A DNA stretch of 64,000 nucleotides, from contig NC_087392.1 of the NCBI RefSeq assembly GCF_963675165.1, positions 1,565,001 to 1,629,000 on the forward strand. Reading direction: 5' to 3'. The DNA comes from Halichondria panicea (Eukaryota; Porifera; Demospongiae; Suberitida; Halichondriidae). Below the pieces are notes generated by a model. The model had not been told where the DNA came from, ran no database searches, and saw nothing but the letters and a program-made list of their open reading frames with translations. A program made the position numbers and the translations under genes. Below, piece after piece: positions 43,372 to 56,600 of this stretch (positions are counted from its first letter, which is position 1; each line of letters opens with the position of its first letter).

Positions 43372-43584
43372 TAAGGATAGAGAAACAGTAGACAGAGGCA
43401 TCTTGAACAAACCTACCCCAGTAATCTGACCCCTAGAAAACACTAGCAAATACAATGTTAAAGTAATACCAAGGATGTACGCCTTTGGTATTACATTATG
43501 TGTACATGCAGCTATAATTATACCTGTACACAGTAACTGATAACAATCTGAGAACATAATGGTCATACTCGATAACACATTCGG

Positions 43585-43880
43585 CCCTCAGGGTCGTCTG
43601 AGTTGCCACTGGAATCAGATGAGCTATCGTACACCATCACAGCGTCTCCTCACTCCTCGCTGACCTCCTCTGTTGCCGTGGTAATAGGAGGTTGGGTCGG
43701 TGGTGGTGGTGGTGGTGGTGTATCCTTGGTGTTGGACTCTAGGTCTGGTACCACTGATGTTAGTGTGCATGGTCCAGCCATGCAGGCTACGAGTCGCTCC
43801 AAGCTGCTGCTCTGGATCTCCTGTGGAGTGGAATGAGGTGGTGAGGAGGAATCAACATCAGCAAACACACACAAACAGCT
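43585..43880 (-). pseudogene. Pseudo-exon copied from HERC2 beyond the window edge
   Basis: Matches the HERC2 exon at 63844-64000+ (KDTPPPPPPPTQPP; MVYDSSSDSSG). The phrase [10 protein letters not shown] of the true exon is broken by an in-frame TGA in place of the Arg codon. The copy continues further 5' than the window's own exon (EIQSSSLERLVACMAG), so it predicts HERC2 sequence just outside the window. Confidence 0.8.
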
Positions 43881-43883
43881 TAA

Positions 43884-44183
43884 TTTACCTTGTGTACGAG
43901 ATGAAAAAAAGTTATACGAGACTAAGATGTCCCTGGAGCAAATTAATACAGCCTGGTATCAATGTGTCATTCATGGGATGTAACAAGTGCATGCATATGC
44001 ATTGTATACGTACTTGTACATGCTTGTAATATACACTAGCTATATTATTATATCATGCTATTATAATTATGTTGTACATAAAATTATTATGATCTCAGTA
44101 ATCCATCAGAGTATTGTGCAGGGATCATGAGGTATGGAGCGACCCCTTTGAAAGAAAGGAATGGCAAAGCAAAAAGTCTTAAC
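43884..44183 (+). pseudogene. Broken copy of SMIM20 exons 2 and 3
   Basis: About 43884-43960 matches SMIM20 exon 2 with an inserted T after GAGAC and an inserted AATTAAT stretch. About 44118-44180 matches exon 3 (GTATGGAGCGACCCC) with small indels. There is no copy of exon 1. Confidence 0.85.
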
Positions 44184-44403
44184 ATTATTCATATCACTTT
44201 CAATTTATGTTTCAAACACAATGTTAATCTTACTACATGTACATCTTTGTATTAAAGTGCATACAATTAGAAACATGATGAATTTACAAACATGTACAAA
44301 AGACAACGATGGGATGGGTTAACAATTAAAATTTTAATTAAGAGAATCTTAGCTTGATGATGTGAACACAACACACACACACATAAACAAGGGTACAGTT
44401 AGT

Positions 44404-47400
44404 TTATGATTCCTCGGCAACTGTATCATCATCTTCGTCCCCCATGAAGCCCAGTCCCTCTTGTAGCCCCACTCTAGCGTAATCATCTGTGTCGATAGAC
44501 TTGCAGAAGTTGATGGCATAGCGAAGCTTCTCCTCCAGCACTGGTTTGCACGAGTAGCGTGGGATCTTAAGAAGGAAGAAGCAAGTGTAGGACTCGGGCA
44601 GGTAGTAGTCAGGGGGGTGGTATTTGTCCAGAACCTGTGATGGAAACAAGAAGTAGGTATGGCTGAGAGTGTGTTGAGTATGTGTGTGAGCAATCGCCTA
44701 TTTAGGGAACAAAAGAAGGTGTTTCGTACAGTATGTATGTAGGTAAGTATAGGCAATTTGTAGAACAATGATTAAGTATTACATTTTAAGTATTTATACT
44801 AACCTGAAGAACGAAATCTCTTCCTCTGAAGTCGGCAGCTGTTCTGGGAAGCCTCGTCCGTCCCCACACAAACCTCAGGAACAGAGACCTTTCACTTTGA
44901 TTGAAATTTTCCATCACCTCCCAGAACCAGCGAACCAGAGATGCCGTCGCATCAATCCCCTTGTACGTTGTGACAGACTTGAGCAGCTGTATGGATATCT
45001 CGGTGCTACCACACACCATAGTTTCAAGTTCTGGCCCAGTGAACAGAGAGAGGAGTGGAACAGGGATCACTTTAGCCATTCCTTCTCTCATTGCTTGGAT
45101 CTGAGCATCATATTCGTGCAGACGAAGATGCATAGAGAGACGAACATATTCTTCACTGTTTTCGGGTGTCACGTGAGTCCAGGAGTGATGTAATCGAACT
45201 TCGTAGCCAGTTGCACTTGGTGCTGTGAACTCAATGCCGGAGAATGTTTCAGGGTTGTCTCTAATGAAGAGCAAACCTTGGACGTAGTCACTATCGATCT
45301 CAGAGAGGTCTGCAAGGGTTAGCGGAAGTCCAACAAGTTGTTTCCAAACAGGCGGGGCAAGGTTCAAATTTATTGGTGAGCCGGATCGAACAGCGATTCC
45401 CATTAGAGCTCCGAGGAATCTGAACATGTTGGTGTGTATATGAGAGTTGGCGGCAGGGTTAATAATGAAGCAATCACGATTGACTCCAGCGTCATCTCGT
45501 CCATTGGGAGTCTGCATGAGTAGCGGGACTGATCCGTTTTGGAGTTCATCACACATTTCAGCGATGGACTCAGAGTAGCCTCCTCCACAATCATCGACAC
45601 TCTCTCCTACAAACTTGACCTTCCAGATTCTGTGAGGAAGGAGGAGGTCTTCACTGCCCACAATACTCCACTTGGAGCACATCTGACCAAATACAGAATT
45701 CAGTCCCTCGGGACCTGCCAGGCCTCCTCTCGTTCGTGACCTCTTGACTTGGACACGGTTGAGCTCGATGACTGGTCCATGCTGTTTGCCTTGAGTCATA
45801 GTGGCCTTGATGACGCGTTTGAAGGCATTTTCCTAAGAGGTGGAGATACAATAATTATGGTTAATACAGTATAATCACCGCAATAAAACACTGTGATATA
45901 GTAAGTCATTACAGTGAGCTACAAAACAAAGTTGTACGCGCTATTTACTTTTGCATTGGATAGGAGAATGCATCTGAGTTTCTCAAATCCTTCGAAGGTT
46001 CCATCGTGTACTCCAAATAGAGCGAGACTCTTGCAGAAGAGGTGTGAGAACTGGTGTAACAGGATCAACCGGTTTCTGAGGACAGGCATTGAAATGCCTT
46101 GTAGATGGTTGAACTCCATGGGAACCTTGTCTGGCAGCTGACACACTATCTTGCGGCGTATGGAAGACCAGGCCACACTGTGAGCAGAGCCACACGTCAC
46201 ATGATCAATGTGGACCTCATCAGGAATACGGAGCTCCTGTATAGGAAGGGCATGTACATGTATAAAGCATGATCTGATCTAGTGTAGCATCTTTTCGAGT
46301 TTGAAATCTCTTCTATGATCACAAAAGCTTGGATCACCAACCCCTTAAGTACTTGAAAAATTGCTAAATGAAATGAAATTGCTACTCACATGAGGTTCTC
46401 TGCAGGCTACAGTGGTATCATTGCCAATCTGTCCCTCATCATTGTCACCCCAGGTGAAGGCTTTCCCATCCTCTGTACACACCACACAGTGCAGAGACCC
46501 ACACGCCAAGTCAACCACATTCTTGTACGCCAGAGGACCAAGGACACGCTTGGGAGTACGCTGGTGGGAATCATCGCCATGACCGAGACGGAAGTAGTCC
46601 CCTTTGCCCCTGTGATATAATTAGAATCACAGTAATGTCAGTACAGTAGATACAGTTAGGAGGGGCTAAGGATAGCTACAGCATGAGCTGTTCTTAAGAT
46701 ACATGGATACTTATAACAGTAAGTACACTGGAGGTTATTTGCATAGATTTAGACTTCACACAGCTATATAATACAGACATACGTACCATGTATAGACGTG
46801 GCCTTTGTTGGTGAGGGCAACAGAGAACTGAGATCCACACATCAACTTCATGACCCCCTTCCCATGAAGTGAGTCGATCTTTTTGGGGACCTTACAGCCG
46901 CCATTTTCATCTCGGCCGAGCTTCCCATAGTCCCCGTCCCCCCAAGAGTAGACATGGTCACTGCGAGTACCACACAGGGATTGGGCGTCACCACTGCCCA
47001 GCGCCAGACATGTCACATGCTCTCCCTTCAGTGCCATCACCTATACATATGGATGCAATGGACAACAACGTAATTGTATGTGTACAAGACAAGGTTTAGA
47101 ATAGAAACATTCGAATCTACGTGGTAAAGATTGTCAAGGAATTAAAGCTTATTTGACATTGCAGAATTATCTTACAAGCCCCTGAGCATTCTAGGTGACA
47201 TGTGCATGTACCGTAAGGAGTAAATACTAAAAAAAATGCTGACCTGTTTTGGTCTGTACTGTGGCTCATGATCGTTGTGACCTAGTCTGCCATATCTCCC
47301 TTTGCCCCAGGTGTACAGAGTGCCATCGTCAAGGATACAGCCACTGTGAGAGGCCCCACACGCCACCTCCACCACCTTCTTACCCTTCAGAGACTCTATC

Positions 47401-50400
47401 AGCTGAGGGGAGTCACAGTTACTGCAGGGAGACAATAGAGGAATTGTGAACACTGCTAAATTACATGTATCCAGCAAATAAAATTTAAAATGCAAATGTA
47501 TTGGAGGCCCAGTACCAATGACATTCTAGATACCGAGAAAATGTTTACAATGTAGGAAGTTAGTAGATGTATAGAATCGCCAAATAAAATACTAAGGTAT
47601 TTGGAAGAAACATGATTTTGTAAATGAGACAACGTACACTGTTCCTCCGAGTCCCAGTTTCCCATCATCCCCCTCTCCCCAGGCATAGACCACCCCCTCG
47701 TCAGTGAGGGCCAGACAATGCTTGCCTCCAGAGTGAACGGCCAGCTTCTTCACCACAACCCCTCGAGTAGCCAGAGAGGAGATTAGGGTCGGGTTGGCTA
47801 CGTTTTCCAGGCTACCAGTACCAAGACGACCATAGGCACCATAACCAGATGCGTAAACCTACAGACAATAATAATGCTCATTATAATGTCTTTTAACCCT
47901 AAGGTCACTAAAAAGATAAATCTACAAATTACAATTGCAACCGATACTACTACAGCTCGATCTGTACCTTTCCATCTGTTGTGACAGCAAAGAGTGTTTG
48001 CTCTCCCCCTACAAGCTGGAGTGGTGAGAGCTCAGAGAAGTTATCTAGCAGACGAGGGAGTTTCACTTTGTTCCCCTCAACGCCCCCCAACTGACCGCGA
48101 TGGTTGTGACCCCATCCGTAGATGGATATCGTGTTTGTTAGAGGAATGTTCCAGTCCTTCGGGTACCTGCAATGAGCATATGATGTAGGTACTGCTTGGT
48201 GTACACTGTATTATAATACTTCCCAGGTTTGTGATTCAAACATCCCCCCCCCCCCGTAGCAACATATAATTGATTTTACTCTACATGTAGTTCTGACATT
48301 ACCTCTGTTTCCACAGGAGCAGCTGTTTGTCGTGCTCGTATTTGAACAGCTCGTGATTTTCATGCTCTTTGCTCTCCTCTTCAGTAGAGGCCTTGAGAGA
48401 CCCAATCCTATCATGCACCTCAAGAAGGCACCTGTATAAACAACACACAGGTCACCTTGACAACTAGGACATACATGTACGTTCACTGTACTGCATGTAC
48501 GTAAATTTTCAAACAGTACTCAACATGAAGGCACACTTATGAATCTGTTGGAGAAGCTAAAAACTACAATGCATGTTCATAATTATTATAACAGCTATGT
48601 AACTGAATAGCTTACTTGGCTGGGATTGGTGTTCTGTTCTGCAGTGACTTTGCCATGCGAGCAGCCAGACAGTACTGGTTGAACCATGTCCACTTGGTGA
48701 CGTCCTTACAGCAGTCCATTGTGTCCAGCTCCACATCACTCGACAGGCCAACCACAGACTAAGAAAATTAGTAGCGTCTGATTTTGGAACACTCTATATC
48801 TAACTCATAATTATTATCATGCAAACAATGCTGATACATAAAAGTACCACAAACAAAGGCATTATAGCTGCATACAGTACCTGTAGGAAAGGGCTGTGTA
48901 GAAGTTGTGACCCTCCTGTGACGTGGGATACCTCAAAGTTGTACTGTTTGTGGAGGGCCTCAGGCATGCCCTTTACCAGAGACATCAATGAGGACATGCT
49001 ACCACCAGACTAGAGAAAAAGAGAAAGAGAGAGTGACATAAAAATAATTGAAGACAAACTACATAGCAGCCGAAAACAGTAGTGCACAAATCATACAATT
49101 TCAGCAACAACTGGCTAACAGTAAACACAAAGTAAGTACAAAAGGATTACAGCGAGAGTAGCTAAGACAATAGTCACCTGTTTGAGTTGCTTGAGTGGAC
49201 AGCAAGTGCCCCTGGCCCCCACACACAGCTGCTTGCTCACACACGAGTTGAAGAGCTTCCTCAGTTGTTGAATGGCCCACATTCTCTGCTGGGCATCAAG
49301 CATGTTCATCTGAGCACAAGAGGCAAGGGCAGAGCCAAGACGCATAATGGAGTCCTTACTGCGACTACGACCTAGTTGGAAATCAAGGAGACTTGTCACG
49401 AGATCAATGGACGGTCGTGATTGAAGGGCCCGATCGGAGAGAAGGTTGCCTCCTGATGACTTCTTAGGCATGAGGGGGTGGACAGTGAATCTGAAGCCCC
49501 ACCCATTCACAGAGCCATCACTCTTGAATGCCCATGATAGTTCGTCACCGACGATTCGAATATCCTGCGACCAATCAACCGCCTCTCTCCCCGAGCGTAC
49601 ATTGCTGACTGTCCCACTTCCGTCTTTAATAACCAGCACATCGTGTCTTCTCTCTGTTGAACATCGGGTGTCAAAGTTCACGATAAGAGCCTCAGCCCCT
49701 GGGATGCGACACGTATTCGATAGTGTGGCATCATCGGGGTAAGGATGAGGGCTCTCCTGGATGATAGGCTGAGGGGACTCACTGAGTTGAGGCTCACGAG
49801 AGACGTCTTCCAGCTCACTGATACACAGCTCCATCAGCATACTAGCCACCTGAGGAGAAACGATGACACCAAGATCAATGTTAGCACACATAATTATACA
49901 TGTATTGTACCACACGTGCATGCTGCAGTATACTGCACAATGCCTTACAGTACATGTACATGTAACTAAAACTCAAATTGATAATAATAATTTCACAACA
50001 ACGTACACGTACATGTATCAAACCATAATATTAATTCGAGACTATCACTAATCATATGATCAACGTACCTCTGCATTAGACTTCCCCATGGGCGTGAGCA
50101 CAGCCCCCAGTGTCTCCTTGCCCTTCTCACCCACTCTATTGGCCACAGCTAGTTTGAGCAGGTCCACCATTACCCGAGCATCCTCCACTGTCAGTAGTCG
50201 CGTAAAATCATCCAGACCAGACGGAATATGAACTTTCTTTTTAGGTACTTCTGCCGAGAGTTCACTTGTTTTAGACTCTGTGGACATGGGGAGGACTCTT
50301 GTAATTTCCACGACATCATGTTGATCAGTCGGCTTGTCCTCCTCCCTCTCCTGGGCGGCACTGGCCACGCCCCCTAACGAGCTCACAATAGCGTCCCTGG

Positions 50401-53400
50401 CGTAGGCAATTTGCAGTGCAGTGAGTACATGTGCCAGTGACTCCTGTTGTTTGGAGGGTGTGGTCAGTGAGAGAATGATCTTTGTGAGTGAAGGTCGTTT
50501 GAGTTCATCCTGTATGTGTGTGTCTTCCGTTGACTTGCGAATCATGAGGGAGGTGCCTAGTGAGTCTTGAGTAGTGCTGAAAGATATAGGAGTGAACTCT
50601 CCAGCATTTTGAGGCATGCCGGTAGCAAAGGCTATGCTGTGAGAGGAGCCACATGCTATCTTTGTGATTCGGTGGTCTTTGAGTAGTATGACTTGCTGTG
50701 GTTTACGATTGCTGATGGTGTTACCGTTGCCTTGTTGTCCGTGTTCATTGTCCCCCCAGGCATACACCTGCAGTACAAGCAGACAACAGCTTTAGAAGTA
50801 AGGAACACACGCAATGCAAATATACAGATACTTGTAAATCTTATAACATAAACACGCTGCATGTACATAGGATTTCAGTTGTACGTTATCCGTTGGTAAT
50901 GGCAAAAGGGCACCCATTCTATCAGCTAATCAGAACAAATGAGGTGCATTTTGCTAACCACTACTCACCTCTCCGTTCTCAGTGAGTGCCAGAATGTGCA
51001 GTGAACCGACTGCTACCTGCACCACCTTCTTAGTGAGGGACTCCACCAGCTGAGGCTCCCTCACATGAGCCGTGCTGTCTGTGCCCAGGCGATAGTAGTC
51101 ACCCTTGCCCCTGTAACAACAAGAGAATCAAGACTTTAATGACTGTTTGAATTCATCAATATAATAGGTGTTGCATTACAATCTACGGTTAAGTTGTGGG
51201 CAGTCAAAGATACATCTTCACTTTACCAAACATGTGATTTGCACTCACCATGTGTACACCTTTCCTTCCTTGGTGAGCAGGACAGAGAACTGACTGCCAC
51301 ACTCCAACTGAGATATTCCCCCCTCTAAGGTAAAGTTCTTGACCATGGAAGGACTCTTTGAACCCTTGAGTTCACCCTTGCCAAGTTTCCCATAGCTACC
51401 GTCCCCCCAACTCCACAGTGATCCATTCTCTGTGGCAGCCAGAGTTTGAGCATCTCTAGAGCCACACGCCACACACGCCATACGCAACTTCTCAAGCTCA
51501 CGAACCTATACAGCAATACACGAACGGAACTGTCTCAATGCACGAGTGATCAGTGAGCGAAGAGCAAGTACTTAAGTAGAGAGGTACATGCACTACAAGG
51601 TAGGCAGAGCAAAACTCTAATTTTGAGCGTTTTATTCCCTTAGGTGAGACTAACCAGTTTAGGCTTTGGCTGGTTGGCCTTGTCTCCGTGACCCAGTCTC
51701 CCATGAGCACCCTGTCCCCACGTGTACAGCTCTCCGTTTGATGTAATGGCTGCAGAGTAGTTGCTGCCACACGATATCTCCTTGACGTGCTTGCCTTGGA
51801 GACTCTGGATCATCTTGGGACGATCGTAACTCCTGGAGAGAGAAAAGAAAGGCCGTACATGACATACATTTTGGTGTAAAAACATATTAGGCTAAACCGA
51901 GAAACAACCAAAAGATTGGAGATATCTAATATTATTTTTATGTACATGTAGGCCCCTTCGTTTCGAATCAGCTCTGTAACTAAAATAACAAAAATTATGA
52001 TTTTATGAAAGCTTTATCTAACGCTACATGAAGAAAATCGTGCTTAAAAACACATCACCACGTACTTGTTGTCTCCCAGTCCCAGCTGCCCGTACTCTCC
52101 GTCACCCCAGGAGAAAACTTTGCCATCTGCAGTGAGGGCCATTGCATGTCTCCCTCCTGTGCTAACTGCCACCTTCCTCACAACATAGGTTGTCAGGTCA
52201 CCAATGATCTTAGGGACAGCTACATCAGTCAGTCCCCCCACTCCCAGGCGGCCATTGGTGCCCTCCCCACTGGCATACACCTTCCCATCTTGAGAGACTA
52301 TGAAGAGAGTTTTAGAGCCTCCAACGAGTTGAATTGGGTGGAGCTTGGCTAGAGCATGGCTCTCATATGGACTCTTCACCTGTGAGGAGGGAGAATTATA
52401 CCAACTAGAACTGACTTATTATTTTGATGATGCTTAATAGTAAACAAAGTTGAAGTCAAAGCTCGATCGATCTGTTACACAGCTTAATCAGTCCGAACTA
52501 CATGTACTAAAGTACATGTAACTAGAGCATTACACATGTGCATACCTTAGAGTCTGAGTTTCCACTGCCTAGCTGAGTTCGATCGTTGAGGCCCCACACA
52601 AACACTTTATTAGAGTGACTGTCTGCCCCGCCCTCCATCTTCCTCCGTTGCTTGCGGACTAGACCACTCTCTTTGGATTCTGATTCGTCGACAGTGAGGA
52701 AGGAGAAGCTAGCCGCCACCTCGTCTTCATTCATGTCCACGCGTCCAATCACACTTACTCCGTGGATCTTGACATCAATGCCATCACTCTTGCAAGACCG
52801 GACCACTATCTCCATGATAGAGTAGAACTGGGTGGGGGAAATGCAGTTAGCTGATGTGAACTATGGGATATATACACAGCTCAGCATACAGCACAATAAA
52901 GGTACAGTACAGTACACAATTAGTCAAGTGTGCTCAAAGTTTAGTACTACATGTACATGGCGGTGATACTTGAAATTCAACTTGCACACATGTAGAGTAG
53001 TACAGGGTACATGCTCTTCAAGGTAGGAACACCATTACTACACCCTCCTCCTCTTACCTCAGTGAGTCCACTGACGAGGATACACTCTCTGCAAGTGGAG
53101 GAGACTGAAACTTGCTTAATCTCCTTGAGTAATCCGATGCTGTTCCCTGCCAGCACTGCCACCACACTGGGCATGTAGCTACTGTCACTCTGCTCAACCT
53201 GCACAGAATACATAGAAGATCATTAAAAAAATATATATAACAGTATAAAATGTTAGTGGCTAAAATTCATGGCCAACAAAACTATGGGCAACAAAATTAG
53301 ACAAATCAGGCCCAAATGTAACATTTTATATGCAATTCTCCTTCACTCTTCACCTGTATTGCCAGCTGCTCAATTAGGATGTTCCGTTGGAGCTCAAGTC

Positions 53401-53574
53401 GTACCCAGTGTTTGCCCTGAGGGCCACTGGACTGCCAGTAGGTGCTGTGGTTGCCATCGATGAGACGATATGTCTGGTTCTCGTTGCTAGAGACTGAGAG
53501 GTGACGCACAATCTGGTCCCAGTCCATCACCACTGAACCACCTCGCATCTTCTTCTTCTTACGTCTGTGTGTGG

Positions 53575-53623
<49 letters not shown>

Positions 53624-56600
53624 GGTGTGGGTGCATGTGTGTGTGTATGGGTAAAATTAGGTTGCTGTTCTCCAAGTAGAGCTGAACAGGCACACCACAC
53701 ACAAAACTGTGCATTGTATCCAAAGCAAGCACAGTAGTTACTAATTGTGCGTGATATATGGTACAAATTCCTTACTTGAGAGCCCTCTTGCGTGACCTTG
53801 GTGACCCCACGTAGACAGCTGCTTGTCCCTGATCATCGGTCCTCTCGAAGGCATGGTTGTGAGACTGTCCCTTGTAGAAGCAGTTCTGACAGAAATCAAA
53901 GTCAGCACACACCTGACAATGGTAGCGGACCCCCTCAATCGGGAACATACCACATCCATTGCATCTGTGCGTGGGGGGGGGGGGGGGCGATGAATAATTA
54001 CGATTGCACGTGCAGTACAAGTATTCACATAGCTGTGGAATCTGCCAACTCAACACAGTAAACATTGCCCAAGTTGGTTCAGTGTTAAATTACAAGTAAA
54101 AGTTGAAGCCATGAGAGTTCAGTGCTTGTTTTCTGCCATTAGCCTTTTGTTTCTTGGCAGTCAGTGTGCTGGCCAAGTAAGCTATTTTCGTGACTATGAG
54201 AGGAGACAGCAAGTGGTTGACACTTTTGAGAAAGCTTTAATAGCTAACTCCACTAACATCTTCATCCTACGAGACGCTCTTTTCCCAAGCAATGACTACC
54301 CATCAAGCAGTTTATACATTTTCTATCGCGTGCAATTACATGAAAATGTCACTTTTAATACGATAACACAATGGTGCAGGACCAGTGTTTTAGTACAGGC
54401 TAGCTCTTGGATGATGCTAACACTATCCTCTGGATTGATGGTCTATGTTCAAGGGGGAATTAACGAACATATATTATTTCCATCCTATATAGGACTGTCT
54501 CTGAACATTAGCAACAACAATATTGAAGGAGGATTCAATGAAACAGATATCAGATATGCTGTTCAATACATAACACCGTGGGTGAGTGTAACCAAATTAC
54601 ATGTACATGTTTACCTACCAATAATAAGAAATTAATGAACAAACTGCACACACACACACACACAGCTCCAGAGGTATGCAACTTTAGAGTCGGGAGAGAA
54701 AATATCACAGCAATTGCTTTCAAATAAGGACAAGGGATATTTGTGTCAACACAGTTCATTCAACCTACTTCTAGTGATACTCACTGCATGCATAGTACTA
54801 TGGATAGTTATATTGGCGATTGTGAAAATGTACCACGTATCAAAAATGGACGAGTTTGAGCAGAAGATGAACTTGTCGATTATTCTCTCAATAGGAATAA
54901 CAACTTTACTATTTAACATCACTGAGATTGTGTTGAACATCATCGTACTAGATATTTTTGTGAAGGCTCAACAACGTGCTTCTCCCGGCAGTAATACAAG
55001 TCTTCTTGACCAGCACACTAACACAAGGTGGCTAGCTATAATAGCTTCAATTGCCATTTTCATCATTACAGCGATAATAACACAAAGTTTGCTTTACTGT
55101 TGCAACAAGTCAACTAAACTACCTACTTTCTCCATCTGCTGCATCAAAATTAAATGGCTCTATCCATTCATTATTGCAAGCTTTTTTACATTCGTCTTAA
55201 TAGAAGGAGCAAACATCACACCAGTGTTTCTGATGCTACTTAATGCACCACTGGTGACAATTTCCATATTAGTGTTCATTGTAACATATATTGGTGCCAC
55301 TGTACTATGGTTTTCCTTCTATATTCTCAGTAGATTTCAAGGTGAAACATGGACAAAAGAATCGTTTCTTGGATTTACTTCTTCAATAGTGCTTCTATTA
55401 GTAACAGGTGTTCTCACATGGATTTACATGGTAACTCTATTTACAGCCACAAGAGAAGAGAGTCCTGATCTGGTAACTTACGCTGTTACGCTAATCCCAT
55501 CAATTCTCTCTATAATTGTTGGATACAAAGCAAAGGAGAAACTATTCAAATACAAAACGACAGGAACCAACAAAGAAGAAGAACATGATAGTGAGATTGC
55601 GACAGAAAACAATGAAGAAGGAGAACAACAACAACATAGTGAGATTAATATAGAATATAATGACAGTGAACAGCTGTATGTACGTTTCCCAGAGACCGTG
55701 ATTTAAAACTTTTATTCTTTAATTGCTGACTACACTATATAATTGCGAGCACTATAACTTATCTAGACTGGAATTGCACTATAGATTTTACCTTGTACGA
55801 CATAATGAATTGTGTGGAACTGCATGGAACTTAATGAAAGCACCGCGAGTGCTGATGCCTCGGTGGAAGCTAAAGCTACTATAGCAATACTTTTATTCAC
55901 ACATTTAAACATTTTTGCATACATTTTGCTGCATGCATGCAGAATCACAGAGAAACTCATAGAGTGGGTAATTATCGATCATGATTGTTGTTAAAAAAAC
56001 GATCGATGCCAAAAGTCCAAGTCGAAAATGAACAAGTGGCTAAATGCAGTACGTTGGCCCTTTCTACACAGGCTAACGTACTGCATTTAGCCACTTGTGA
56101 AAATGAATGGCTGCATCAGCAGAGCCTTGCAGCCCTCTTCTCACTCTTGCAGCTACCAATAGCTAGCGTTCTAGTGCAGAGCTAACTACTAAGTAGAGTA
56201 GCAACACTCTGTGGACAAGTTTTTCTACGAACTCTTCTGAAAAGGCTGCAATGGCATTCCAAGTAAGTAAAACTAGGCATAACTCAAGAACAAAGCATTA
56301 TTTTGCAAATCCACGAATGAAAACATGACTAGAAGCCTATAGAAACTCTTACTTGCACTTCACTCTTACATACACTTCATTGGTCGCTTGAGCAGCTGTA
56401 GCAGTCTACACACACACACAAACACACTACCGTATGCCTCGCTTGCGCATGTGCACCGAGGCATAATGAGTGTCACTATTAACCCTTTACCTGTGCATTT
56501 ACCTATACATCATTTGCTACACCTAAAATCACGTGTGTAGGATATACCACACCTAAGAGGAGGATATGCACCCATATATCCTCCATTACCGTGGTTACTC

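Larger units (their letters stand above)
38793..43440. repeat. Three tandem 1.6-1.7 kb units
   Basis: Units start at 38793, 40422 and 42121 (periods 1629 and 1699). Each holds the 3' end of the 7TM-like gene with its 51-bp minisatellite, then reverse-strand copies of HERC2 exons in the order MIB-like fragment, CPH second half, CPH first half. Units 1 and 2 also share a roughly 460-bp downstream segment. Unit 3 diverges after about 42960, where it resembles the genuine HERC2 locus. Confidence 0.9.
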
